Positions 1 to 7,511 of a DNA stretch of 64,000 bases are shown one piece after another. This DNA comes from Planctomycetota bacterium (GTDB taxonomy: Bacteria > Planctomycetota > Planctomycetia > Gemmatales > Gemmataceae). Every line of letters begins with the position of its first letter. Position 1 is the stretch's first letter. The notes under the pieces were generated by a model, which searched no databases, had not been told where the DNA came from, and saw only the letters and a program-made list of their open reading frames with translations. The position numbers were made by a program, and so were the translations under genes. The stretch lies in the NCBI GenBank assembly GCA_029777335.1, contig JAKOSN010000202.1, forward strand, positions 1 to 64,000, written 5' to 3'.

Positions 1-168
1 GTTCAGCGGCTGTTAAACACCGCCCAGGAACGCGCGGCGGCCGCCGTTGCCGGGATGGATGTTCCCGCCGGAGAAACGGCGCGTGACAGGGAAGCGACCC
101 GGCTGGTGGCTCGACTCTGGGAACTGCTTGTCCAGGAGGAAGGACCGCCGGGGTTGCCCCTTACCTGA
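1..168 (+). CDS. 3' end of an unknown protein (partial)
   Basis: Frame 1 is open from the first base and ends at a TGA at 166-168. It gives 55 residues, rich in Ala, Arg and Glu, that look helical. The 5' part lies outside the window. No family can be recognised from this tail. The next gene, an ABC ATPase, starts about 37 bases later on the same strand, so the two could share a transcript, but nothing here shows that this is the permease partner. Confidence 0.5.
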   Translation, partial: VQRLLNTAQERAAAAVAGMDVPAGETARDREATRLVARLWELLVQEEGPPGLPLT

Positions 169-192
169 GTGCCGCAATGCGGGGCCGGTTGC

Positions 193-198
193 TACAAT
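193..198 (+). promoter_or_regulatory. Possible -10 element (TACAAT) just upstream of the ABC ATPase
   Basis: TACAAT lies 8 bases before the ATG at 206. If it is used, transcription would start at or next to that ATG, giving a leaderless or near-leaderless mRNA. No good -35 hexamer is seen at 17-18 bases. The same hexamer occurs upstream of other genes in this window. Confidence 0.3.
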
Positions 199-205
199 GC
201 TTAGC

Positions 206-1171
206 ATGACACCAGCCATCCTCTGTCGCAATCTGCACAAGTATTATCCAGCGCGCGGGGAGCCCGTGCGCGCGGTCAACGGCCTCGATCTGGAGGTCCA
301 TTCAGGCGAGTGTTTCGGCCTGCTCGGCCCGAACGGCGCCGGAAAAACAACGACAATTGAGATCCTCGAAGGTCTGATGGCACCCACGAGCGGAGACGTG
401 GAGGTTCTGGGTCGACGCTGGGGGGAGCATGATAACGAACTGCGCCAGCGGATTGGGGTTTCCTTGCAGGAGACCCGCCTGGCGGAAAAACTCACGGTGC
501 GCGAAACACTCATCCTTTTTCGCAGTTTTTATGCCACGGGTCAAAATCCTGATGAGGTTCTGGAACAGGTGGGACTGACCGAAAAGGCGAATGCACAAGT
601 GGGGAAACTCTCTGGAGGGCAGCGTCAACGTCTGTCGATCGCCTGCGGCATCGTTGGCGATCCCGATCTGCTTTTTCTCGATGAACCCACGGTCGGCCTC
701 GACCCTCACGCCCGCCGCCAACTCTGGGAGATTCTGCGCGGGTTTCGCGCGCGTGGGAAGACCCTTCTGCTCACCACCCATTACATGGACGAGGCCGAGC
801 GGCTCTGTGATCGAGTCGCCGTGATCGATCATGGCAAGGTGATCGCCCTTGGAACTCCGACGGAGTTGATCTCCTCCTTGCAAGGGGAGCACCTGGTGGA
901 ATTCGCCCTGGAACCAGGAGCAACGGTCGAACTCGCCAACCTGCAACGATTGAACGGCGTGGTGCATGCCATGCAGGAGGAGGATCGCTACCTCTTGACC
1001 GTGACCCATCCCCACCTCGCACTTCCGGCGTTGTTGCGTCATTTGCAGGAAGCGAACACCGAACTGGCCCGACTCACCACGCGCCATGCCAGCCTGGAAG
1101 ATGTTTTTGTTCATCTCACGGGTCGACGGCTTGAGGAACCCGAAGAGGCAGCCCCCCTGCCCACGCCGTGA
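206..1171 (+). CDS. ABC transporter ATP-binding protein (CcmA/DrrA type)
   Basis: This is the cytoplasmic ATPase subunit of an ABC exporter, 321 residues. Walker A is GPNGAGKT at 41-48, the signature LSGGQRQR is near 135, Walker B LLFLDEPT near 155-162 is followed by the D-loop GLDP, and the H-loop is in LLTTHYMDEAE. The C-terminal extension ending in DVFVHLTGR is typical of ATPases of the drug or Nod-factor export type. ATG 206 is preferred over the in-frame ATG 197. The frame is open upstream to 47, but that part has no family similarity. No permease gene follows, since the next gene is a signalling protein; a partner could lie upstream of the window. The substrate is unknown. Confidence 0.9.
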   Translation: MTPAILCRNLHKYYPARGEPVRAVNGLDLEVHSGECFGLLGPNGAGKTTTIEILEGLMAPTSGDVEVLGRRWGEHDNELRQRIGVSLQETRLAEKLTVRETLILFRSFYATGQNPDEVLEQVGLTEKANAQVGKLSGGQRQRLSIACGIVGDPDLLFLDEPTVGLDPHARRQLWEILRGFRARGKTLLLTTHYMDEAERLCDRVAVIDHGKVIALGTPTELISSLQGEHLVEFALEPGATVELANLQRLNGVVHAMQEEDRYLLTVTHPHLALPALLRHLQEANTELARLTTRHASLEDVFVHLTGRRLEEPEEAAPLPTP

Positions 1172-1208
1172 GATTCCGAACCCTGGAACGAGGCCTCCTC
1201 GGCCCGTG

Positions 1209-1237
1209 TTGTGACGTGGACCACCCCTTTCTATAAT
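1209..1237 (+). promoter_or_regulatory. Sigma-70-type promoter TTGTGA-17-TATAAT
   Basis: TTGTGA at 1209-1214 and a perfect TATAAT at 1232-1237 are 17 bases apart. Transcription would start near 1244, giving a leader of about 37 bases before ATG 1281. It would drive the GAF/response-regulator gene and probably the metallophosphoesterase after it. Confidence 0.65.
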
Positions 1238-1280
1238 GTTGGGTAGTCTCTGGGATCCCTGCAAGCCAGGAGGCACGACC

Positions 1281-2669
1281 ATGGCAGACCCAAGTCGCAT
1301 TCTGGTCGTGGCAAGCCCGGGCACCAGCATTGACGACCTCATTGCTCGCTGTGGTGGCGGCGAGGTGGTGCGCGTCGAGAGCTGGCCCGAGGCACTCGCC
1401 CGCCTGCGCGCCGAGGCGTTCGATCTGGTTCTGGAGCGACCACAGGATGAGCAACTCTGGGATCATGCCCGCAGTCTGCTGGAGTCGCAGCGACTGCTCC
1501 GGGTAGCGCGGGATCTCTCCGCCATCGATCCCGAGCAGCTCCTGGAAATGGATGTGCAGCAGCGGATCGAGTGGCTCAAGGGGTCCATTCGCCGTTACAT
1601 GCATGACATCCTGCACTACGACAACATCGAGATCCGTCTCCTTGATCGAAACACCAATCTCTTGCAACCGTTGCTCTCCGAGGGGATGACGGCGTTCACC
1701 CCGGGACGTCCGCTCCTGGCCCTTCCCGAGAACAACGGCGTGACCGGTCATGTGGCCGCCACCGGCAAGAGTTATCTTTGTCGAGATACGACCCAGGATC
1801 CGCTCTACATCGAGGGACTTCCGGGGGCGCGAAGCGCGCTGACAGTTCCGCTCGTGTACCAGAACGAGGTCATCGGGACCCTGAACATTGAAAGCGTTCA
1901 GCCCGATGCCTTCACTCCGCACGATGTGCAGTTTGTCGAGATTTTCAGTCACGAGATCGCCGCTGCCTTGCATCTCCTGGAGTTGCTGAGTGCTGAAAAG
2001 CGAGGAACGACAGCCGCAGCCGTGGACACCATCGCCCGCGAAGTCGCCCTTCCAGTGGATGAGATTCTGGTCAATGGCACCGCCATCCTTGATCGCTATA
2101 TCGGGCATGATCCCGATTTAACCGAGAAATTGCGCAAGATCCTGGCGGCGGCCCGCGCGATCAAGGAATGCATTCAGAAGGTGGGAGAGGATCTCGCTCC
2201 CCGCTCCACCTACCATCGGCCATTGGAAACGGAACCGCCCGACCTCCGCGGGGTGCGGATTCTCGTGGTCGATAACGATGATCGCGTGCGGCGCTCGGCT
2301 CATGGCATCCTGGGTCGCTGGGGATGCATCGTGGAAACGGCTCGGGATGGCGAGGAAGCCGCCGCCATGGCGCGTCTGGCTCAGTACGATGCGATCCTGG
2401 CCGACATCCGGCTGCCGGATATGACCGGCTATCAGGCCTACTGCCAGTTTCGCCAGACCCAGCCTCACGCGCGCGTGATCCTGATGACGGGCTACGGGTA
2501 CGATGTCCATCATTCCCTGGTCAAGGCCCGCCAGGATGGGTTGCGGTTTGTCCTCTTCAAGCCGTTTCGCATTGATCAACTGCGTGAAGCGCTGCACGGC
2601 GTTCAGCCCCACGCTCCCCCGGAGATGGAACCCACAGCCGCGCAAACTCAAGATCTCCCGACTCGCTGA
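1281..2669 (+). CDS. GAF domain and response-regulator receiver protein
   Basis: A cytoplasmic signalling protein of 462 residues. Residues 1-65 look like a degenerate receiver fold (RILVVASPG start, DLVLERP strand). A GAF domain follows at about 75-235, including the stretches NGVTGHVAATGKS and LTVPLVYQNEVIGTLNIES. A helical segment at about 245-310 resembles a histidine-kinase dimerisation region but has no phosphoacceptor His block or ATPase domain. A full receiver domain runs from 325 to 445 with the phosphoacceptor D375 in ADIRLPD and the conserved Lys in LFKPF. ATG 1281 has AGGAGG 7 bases upstream; the frame also opens at 1236. There is no output domain, so it probably relays or integrates signals. 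The metallophosphoesterase gene starts 9 bases downstream. Confidence 0.85.
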   Translation: MADPSRILVVASPGTSIDDLIARCGGGEVVRVESWPEALARLRAEAFDLVLERPQDEQLWDHARSLLESQRLLRVARDLSAIDPEQLLEMDVQQRIEWLKGSIRRYMHDILHYDNIEIRLLDRNTNLLQPLLSEGMTAFTPGRPLLALPENNGVTGHVAATGKSYLCRDTTQDPLYIEGLPGARSALTVPLVYQNEVIGTLNIESVQPDAFTPHDVQFVEIFSHEIAAALHLLELLSAEKRGTTAAAVDTIAREVALPVDEILVNGTAILDRYIGHDPDLTEKLRKILAAARAIKECIQKVGEDLAPRSTYHRPLETEPPDLRGVRILVVDNDDRVRRSAHGILGRWGCIVETARDGEEAAAMARLAQYDAILADIRLPDMTGYQAYCQFRQTQPHARVILMTGYGYDVHHSLVKARQDGLRFVLFKPFRIDQLREALHGVQPHAPPEMEPTAAQTQDLPTR

Positions 2670-2678
2670 GACACCTTC

Positions 2679-3911
2679 ATGTCGTTGTTTTCGCACGAAG
2701 TCGTTGCCACCTCGTACACGCTCCCGCTGAGTCTTTCTCTCATTCTCTTTGGGGGGGCGCTGGTCGGTCATGGTGCACTGATGACGTGGAGTCACAATTA
2801 CTGGTACGGCAAACCGCTCCGCCGCCGGGTGACCGATATCATGCAACTCTGCCACGGGCTGAGCGTTTTCCTGTCTCCGGTTCTCCTCTGGCTGCTGGTG
2901 GGGTGGCATCCCGAACAGCTCTTTCCGCCGCAGAACGATCCTCTCTGGCGACTGGTTCTCCCTGGCTACCTGGGCGTCTGCTGGGGGGCCGGGTTCGTGG
3001 GACTGCCATGGAACACCATGCGGCGTATTCTGCGGCGTCCCTCCCGGACGCTTCTTGCGGAGAGGGTGAAGGTGGTCGATGTCGCGGACCGGCTGGGTTC
3101 CAAGCCGTTGGGAGATGGCAAATATCGCCGAATTGCCAACTTGCCGGGCAATCAGGTCTTTCAGCTGGCGTTGGTGGAGCGAACGCTGCGTCTTCCCCGC
3201 TTACCGGCGGCCTGGGATGGCCTCACCATTTTGCAGCTGAGCGACATGCACCTGTGCGGAACTCCCGATCGCAGCTATTTCGAGCAGGTGATGGAACGCT
3301 GTCGCGAGCTGGAACCTGATGTGCTCCTTTTCACTGGTGACCTCGTCGATACCCTGCAGCACCAGCGCTGGATTCATCCGCTGCTCGGGCGCCTGCGCTG
3401 GCGCCTGGCAGCCTTCGGCATCCTCGGCAACCACGATCTTTGGTACGGCCCGGAAGGAGTGCGCAGGCGCCTGCGCCGCCTGGGCATTCAGGTGGTGAGT
3501 AATACCTGGGTGCAAGTGGAACTGCGTGGCGAGCCGCTGGTGGTCATTGGTCACGAAGGACCCTGGCAGCGCAAAGGTCCGAACAAACGAATCGAACCCG
3601 ACCTGACAGGTTGCCCCACCGAACCATTCCGCCTCTGCCTCAGCCATACACCCGACAATATCCCCTGGGCGCGACGCGCCCGGATCGATTTGATGCTCTC
3701 CGGGCACGTTCACGGCGGACAGATTCGCCTGCCCATTTTTGGCCCGATTGTAATGCCGAGCAGTTTTGGCCGCTGGTATGACGGCGGGGTTTACGACGAG
3801 GGCGAAACCACGCTGCATGTCAACCGTGGCCTGGCAGGCAAGCAACCGCTGCGCTACAACTGTCGGCCAGAGGTTACTCACCTTATCCTGCGTGCTCCGG
3901 AGAATCGGTAA
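2679..3911 (+). CDS. Membrane-anchored metallophosphoesterase
   Basis: 410 residues. Two or three hydrophobic segments in the first 120 residues anchor it (YTLPLSLSLILFGGALVG, LSVFLSPVLLWLLVG, then a third). The calcineurin-like phosphoesterase domain starts near 180 with the metal-binding series SDMHLC (D189, H191), GDLVD, GNHD, LSH and SGHVHGGQ. This is the YkuE/YaeI-type arrangement; members of that group act on phosphodiesters or lipid-linked phosphates at the membrane, but the substrate here cannot be read from sequence. It starts 9 bases after the signalling gene and is likely co-transcribed with it. It converges on the small gene at 3970. Confidence 0.85.
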   Translation: MSLFSHEVVATSYTLPLSLSLILFGGALVGHGALMTWSHNYWYGKPLRRRVTDIMQLCHGLSVFLSPVLLWLLVGWHPEQLFPPQNDPLWRLVLPGYLGVCWGAGFVGLPWNTMRRILRRPSRTLLAERVKVVDVADRLGSKPLGDGKYRRIANLPGNQVFQLALVERTLRLPRLPAAWDGLTILQLSDMHLCGTPDRSYFEQVMERCRELEPDVLLFTGDLVDTLQHQRWIHPLLGRLRWRLAAFGILGNHDLWYGPEGVRRRLRRLGIQVVSNTWVQVELRGEPLVVIGHEGPWQRKGPNKRIEPDLTGCPTEPFRLCLSHTPDNIPWARRARIDLMLSGHVHGGQIRLPIFGPIVMPSSFGRWYDGGVYDEGETTLHVNRGLAGKQPLRYNCRPEVTHLILRAPENR

Positions 3912-3917
3912 CATCAG

Positions 3918-3960
3918 CGAGTCCCCCCGCTCCTCTACGAGAATGGACGGGGGACTCGCA
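3918..3960. terminator. Convergent terminator hairpin
   Basis: An 11-base perfect stem (GCGAGTCCCCC with GGGGGACTCGC) lies between the convergent genes ending at 3911 and 3970. A loop of about 21 bases and a weak T-rich tail (ACTTTGTT) follow on the plus strand. It could serve both genes. Confidence 0.6.
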
Positions 3961-3969
3961 CTTTGTTCC

Positions 3970-4395
3970 TTACTTCGGCAGTTCTTTCCCCTCGATTGTC
4001 TTGATACCTTCCTTGTTGATGGTGCCGATCACGTAGCGAAATCCAGGACGAAGGTCGCGCGTGGCCAGTCCCAGGATGCGCAGATCCCCCTTGTCATCCA
4101 GGACAGCGCTCAGGCGAAGACGGCTCCCGACCGTGGTGCTGACGATCACGATTTCCTTGGTGAAATCGATCTCGGGCATCTTGTCGGCAATCTTCCACGC
4201 CTTCCAGACCTTCTCCAGATCCTTGGCGTTGGTGATGACCGCGGGTGCTTCCTTGGCCAGTTTCTCGTCCTCGACCGAGCCGGCCCATTCCTTGTTCAAC
4301 TTCACCGGCTTGCGCTGAGCCATCGCCCCCGGCGCGAACAGAAACACTGCCACAAGGGCGAACCCCATGAGGATGCCGACCTGTCGTGATGTCAT
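3970..4395 (-). CDS. Small secreted protein, PrcB-C-like
   Basis: 141 residues with an N-terminal signal peptide (hydrophobic core GILMGFALVAVFLF, cleavage expected after GAMA). The mature part has a W-x2-W motif (KVWKAW) followed by a strand MPEIDFTKEIVIVSTTVGSR. This resembles the PrcB C-terminal fold found in small secreted bacterial proteins; the similarity is weak and judged by eye. ATG 4395 has GGAGGA six bases upstream; a longer frame to 4455 lacks such support. It is transcribed away from queE and convergent with the metallophosphoesterase. The function is unknown. Confidence 0.7.
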   Translation of the reverse strand: MTSRQVGILMGFALVAVFLFAPGAMAQRKPVKLNKEWAGSVEDEKLAKEAPAVITNAKDLEKVWKAWKIADKMPEIDFTKEIVIVSTTVGSRLRLSAVLDDKGDLRILGLATRDLRPGFRYVIGTINKEGIKTIEGKELPK

Positions 4396-4550
4396 GATGC
4401 TCCTCCATTGCGTAAGGCGAACACTCGAAGTGAGATGAACCTGGAGAGGTATCATCTGGACTATGAGAGAGGATTAAAATGTCAAGATCCCTCGTGGACG
4501 CGGAGGATTCCGCGCTGCGTGCCTCGGGAGCGGGGCGCAGCGTCAGGACT

Positions 4551-4579
4551 TCGTGAGGAAGCCGAAGGTTTGCTACAAT
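4551..4579 (+). promoter_or_regulatory. Putative promoter TCGTGA-17-TACAAT
   Basis: TCGTGA at 4551 and TACAAT at 4574 are 17 bases apart, about 70 bases upstream of queE. The -10 matches the hexamer seen at other genes in this window. The -35 is weaker. Confidence 0.5.
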
Positions 4580-4648
4580 ACAACCTGTTTATGCCGCCAG
4601 GAAGCACCGCGACGGCGCGTCAGAGCGTGAGTGCCAAAGAATTTTACC

Positions 4649-5332
4649 ATGAAGATCGCAGAAATCTTTTATTCGATCCAGGGCGAAGGGAGCCTTGTTG
4701 GCGTACCCTCAGTCTTTGTTCGCACCACCGGGTGCAATCTGCGCTGCTGGTTCTGCGATACGCCCTACACCTCCTGGGAGCCGGAAGGGATCAGCTTGAG
4801 TGTGGGAGACATTCTGCGCCGAGTGGAGGGGTACAACGCCGGTCACGTCGTGGTTACCGGGGGAGAGCCGATGCTGGCGCCCGAGATCGAGGAACTCTGT
4901 GCGGGCTTACGCCGACTGGGGATGCATATCACGATTGAAACGGCAGGAACGATTTTCAAACCGGTGGCGTGCGATCTGGCGAGCCTCAGTCCCAAGCTGC
5001 GCAGTTCGACCCCCTGGCAACGTGATGCGAAGCTGGCACTGCGCCACGAGGAGATGCGTCTGAACCTTGCTGTCCTGCGCGCATTCATGAATCACTGCGC
5101 GTATCAATTCAAGTTCGTGATCGACACCCCCGAAGATATCCAGGAAGTGCGGCAGATCCTTGGCTTGCTGCCTCCCCTGGAACTGACCCGAATCCTGTTG
5201 ATGCCCCAGGGTGTGACGCGCCAGGAGATCGAGGAGCGAGCGGGATGGATTGCGGAGGCGTGCAAGGAGCACGGGTTCCGCTACTGTCCCCGGCTGCACC
5301 TCGATCTCTTTGGGCATCAACGCGGCACCTGA
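4649..5332 (+). CDS. queE: 7-carboxy-7-deazaguanine synthase
   Basis: A radical-SAM enzyme converting 6-carboxy-5,6,7,8-tetrahydropterin to 7-carboxy-7-deazaguanine in the queuosine/deazapurine pathway. The 227-residue protein opens with the family hallmark EIFYSIQGEGSLVG, then the Cx3Cx2C cluster motif (C29, C33, C36 in TGCNLRCWFCDTPY). The glycine-rich VVTGGEPML follows at about residue 70. ATG 4649 gives the standard family N-terminus; GTG 4631 is also in frame and adds six residues. No other queuosine gene is nearby. The selenium genes follow on the same strand after about 110 bases, behind their own putative promoter. Confidence 0.9.
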   Translation: MKIAEIFYSIQGEGSLVGVPSVFVRTTGCNLRCWFCDTPYTSWEPEGISLSVGDILRRVEGYNAGHVVVTGGEPMLAPEIEELCAGLRRLGMHITIETAGTIFKPVACDLASLSPKLRSSTPWQRDAKLALRHEEMRLNLAVLRAFMNHCAYQFKFVIDTPEDIQEVRQILGLLPPLELTRILLMPQGVTRQEIEERAGWIAEACKEHGFRYCPRLHLDLFGHQRGT

Positions 5333-5351
5333 GGGGAGCTCGCGCCGCCCC

Positions 5352-5380
5352 TTGTTTCCCGGGGAAACCTGCCCTACCAT
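5352..5380 (+). promoter_or_regulatory. Putative promoter of the selenium genes, with a palindrome in the spacer
   Basis: TTGTTT at 5352-5357 and TACCAT at 5375-5380 are 17 bases apart, about 60 bases before the SelW-like gene. The spacer holds a 15-base perfect palindrome, GTTTCCC-G-GGGAAAC (5354-5368). Its position would suit a repressor site. Both hexamers are only partial matches. Confidence 0.35.
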
Positions 5381-5440
5381 GAAAGAGAGAACCGGCCTCG
5401 GTGGTCGTTTCCTCCACACTGTTCAACCCAGGAGTGGATC

Positions 5441-5677
5441 ATGCATCTGGAATTGAAATACTGCTCGATGTGAAACTACGAGCCCCAGGCCGTCAGTCTG
5501 ACGAGCAAGGTGCTGGCTACCTTCAAGCAGAAGATTGAAGATCTCAAATTGATCCCCGCCAACGGAGGGTGCTTTGAGTTAACCGTCGATGGTGAGACGA
5601 TTTACTCAAAGCTCCAGACCGGCAAATTCCCCGACGAACAGGCCATCCTCAACGTCCTGAAACAGCGGTTGCGGTAA
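5441..5677 (+). CDS. SelW/Rdx-family selenoprotein (UGA = selenocysteine)
   Basis: Reading through the TGA at 5471-5473 gives a 78-residue thioredoxin-like Rdx protein. It starts MHLELKYCSMU and has the redox motif C8-S-M-U11 after the first beta strand. The family's other marks follow: GGCFELTVDG, YSKL and GKFP, then a terminal helix. ATG 5441 has AGGAG six bases upstream, and the frame ends at TAA 5675-5677. The next gene is selD, as expected for selenium use. A hairpin follows the UGA at bacterial SECIS distance. A standard caller would stop at the UGA and miss the gene. The partner and redox role of bacterial SelW-like proteins are not settled. Confidence 0.88.
5481..5518 (+). promoter_or_regulatory. 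Bacterial SECIS element of the SelW-like gene
   Basis: Downstream of the UGA at 5471-5473 is a perfect 5-base stem CGTCA/TGACG (5491-5495 with 5499-5503) closing a GTC loop. The loop GU lies 23-24 bases after the UGA. A lower stem pairs AGCC-AG (5481-5488, two bases bulged) with CTGGCT (5513-5518). The apex CAGUCUG is close to the CAGGUCUG apex of the Escherichia coli fdhF SECIS, where SelB binds the loop GU. Confidence 0.7.
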
Positions 5678-5813
5678 TCGCTGGGGATTGCTTGCTCGGG
5701 CTGTCTTCTTGCGGGCGCGGTGGATTCTTCGCCGCGCCTGTCCCCTTGAGAGCCTTCCCCTCCTCTGCTCGAATCCCAGTGCTGCAGGGCCAATTCGGGC
5801 AAGGAGATACCTC

Positions 5814-6878
5814 GTGCTTTTCTTCGGTCGCAAGAAACGGCTGATTGATTATGCCTCCTGTGCGGGCTGAGCAGGCAAGTTACCCCCGCAAGGGATTGCG
5901 CAGGTGCTGCGCAATGTACCGCGTACGGACGATAGCAATCTCCTCGTGGGGACTGAAACCCACGACGATGCAGGCGTTTATCGCCTGACGGATGAGATCG
6001 CCCTGGTGCAAACGATTGACTTCTTCCCCCCGGTAGTGAACGATCCTTTTGTGTACGGTCAGATCGCGGCAGCCAACGCGCTCAGCGATGTCTACGCCAT
6101 GGGAGGCACGCCGCGCACCGCCCTGAACCTCGTTGGGTACCCCGATGACCGGCTGAGTCTTGACTGGCTGGGAGAGATCCTGCGCGGAGGGGCGGACCGC
6201 TGCACCGCGGCCGGCGCGGTGGTGGTGGGCGGACATACAGTGCGCGATGTCGAGATCAAGTTTGGCCTCGCGGTCACCGGCGTGGTCCATCCCAGGAAGG
6301 TACTGACCAACGCGGGTGCCCGTCCTGGTGATGTGCTGATTCTCACCAAACCGCTCGGGACCGGATTCGTCACGACGGCGCACAAGGCGAACGACTGTTC
6401 TGAAGAGTCGCTCCGCGCCGCCTGCTCCAGCATGATTCAACTCAATCACCTCGGACTGCAAGCCATCGAGGAAAGTGGCGGGGTCCACGGGGTGACGGAC
6501 ATCACCGGCTTTGGCCTGGCTGGGCATTCTTTTGAGATGGCGGAAGGCAGTGGAGTCACCCTTGACATCCGCCTGGGACAATTGCCCCTGCTCGCCGGGG
6601 TAGAAGAACTGGTGCGTAAGCGCTATTTGACTCGCGCCAGTGCAACCAACGCGCAGTATGTCGCTGCTGGCTTGCGGATCGAGGGAAAACTCGATCCCCT
6701 GAGGCACGAGGTTTTTTATGACGCCCAGACCTCGGGCGGTTTGTTGATCAGTATCGATCCTGCCCGAGCAGAGGCTCTGATCCGGAGTTTGAAGGAGCAC
6801 GGGGCGATGTGCGCATCGCTCGTCGGGGAAGTGCTTCCGCGCCAGGATCCCGGCACGGCACTCGTTCTGCGCCCCTGA
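5814..6878 (+). CDS. selD: Selenide, water dikinase, itself a selenoprotein
   Basis: SelD makes selenophosphate from selenide and ATP, the selenium donor for Sec-tRNA. The conserved body (RTDDSNLLVGTETHDDAG onward, with NALSDVYAMGG and VTDITGFGLAGH) is open only from 5871. The catalytic N-terminus lies in the same frame just upstream, behind the TGA at 5868-5870. GTG 5814 has AAGGAG seven bases upstream and yields YASCAG-U19-AGK22, matching the Cys17/Lys20 spacing (C-x2-K) of the E. coli enzyme. With Sec at position 19 the protein has 354 residues, normal for SelD. A strong hairpin follows the UGA. Annotating from an internal start such as GTG 5904 would remove the active site. It lies 136 bases after the SelW-like gene. 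Confidence 0.92.
5895..5915 (+). promoter_or_regulatory. Bacterial SECIS element of selD
   Basis: A perfect 8-base stem ATTGCGCA/TGCGCAAT closes a GGTGC loop. The loop GU (5904-5905) is 34-35 bases after the UGA, near the far end of the known bacterial range. It is coding sequence as well. Confidence 0.65.
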
Positions 6879-6976
6879 GAAAAATGTGGGCACGTCGAAT
6901 AAGCACGAGACCGATCGCGTCAATCAAATAGTGCACGCACAAACAAGGAGAGACCTTTTCACCCGAAGGGTCTCGC

Positions 6977-7010
6977 AGAGCCTGTCATCCAACGATGACA
7001 GGCTCTTTTT
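6977..7010 (+). terminator. Rho-independent terminator of selD
   Basis: A 13-base perfect stem (AGAGCCTGTCATC with GATGACAGGCTCT) closes a CAAC loop and runs straight into five Ts at 7006-7010. A second hairpin, GAGACC/GGTCTC at 6950-6974, lies just before it. Confidence 0.9.
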
Positions 7011-7032
7011 GCATTCACTGCATCTGAGAATC

Positions 7033-7395
7033 TCAACCCTGGGGTGGTTTCTGCCCAGCGGCGCCTGGCTGAGCCCGCATGCGCACATCCAGTTGAATCG
7101 AACCGAACGTTGCCTCGTGGCGCTGCAGCGTTTGCAGCAGGGCACCGAGAAGACGCTTGGCCGTGTAAAAATTCATGATTAACCGTTGCGACACTACCAC
7201 CTCCTGGCGCCCAGCCATGAAGGGGTTGGGATTGAGCGCAAAGTCGACGATCACCTCTTCGGGAGTGGCGGTCACGCGGGCAAAGTTGGCATAGGCGGCA
7301 TGCGCATGCTTGTCGTCGAGCACAATCTCCGCCTGGGCCGGGGCCTGGGTGCCGGGAGCGCCTTCGGGAGTTCCGTGGGGGGTTGGTGTGGACAA
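7033..7395 (-). CDS. DUF3467 family protein
   Basis: 120 residues. The core YANFARVTATPEEVIVDFALNP, then RLIMNFYTAKRLLGALLQTLQRHEATFGSI, matches the DUF3467 pattern of about 100 residues, a family of unknown function found in planctomycetes and other bacteria. The N-terminal 25 residues are Pro/Ala/Gly-rich and probably disordered. The start is a TTG at 7395 with GAGGTGG a few bases upstream. It lies about 115 bases downstream of the pyruvate kinase gene on the same strand and could share its transcript. Confidence 0.8.
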   Translation of the reverse strand: MSTPTPHGTPEGAPGTQAPAQAEIVLDDKHAHAAYANFARVTATPEEVIVDFALNPNPFMAGRQEVVVSQRLIMNFYTAKRLLGALLQTLQRHEATFGSIQLDVRMRAQPGAAGQKPPQG

Positions 7396-7511
7396 GGGAC
7401 CACCTCGTTTCAGGGTGCCAGGACGAAAGTCAGAGCGATAGGGGGATATTATGCGCGGATCCTCCCAGGGCGCATAGGGGATTCCGTCGCTTTTGAGACA
7501 AGGAAACGAGG

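Noticed and set aside
4408-4938. 176-codon plus-strand frame overlapping the start of queE
   Set aside because: It is out of frame with queE and has no family similarity or binding site.
5868-5870. In-frame TGA of selD as a sequencing error or a pseudogene
   Set aside because: The stop falls exactly on the catalytic Cys/Sec position, a SECIS-like hairpin follows, and the preceding gene has the same arrangement.
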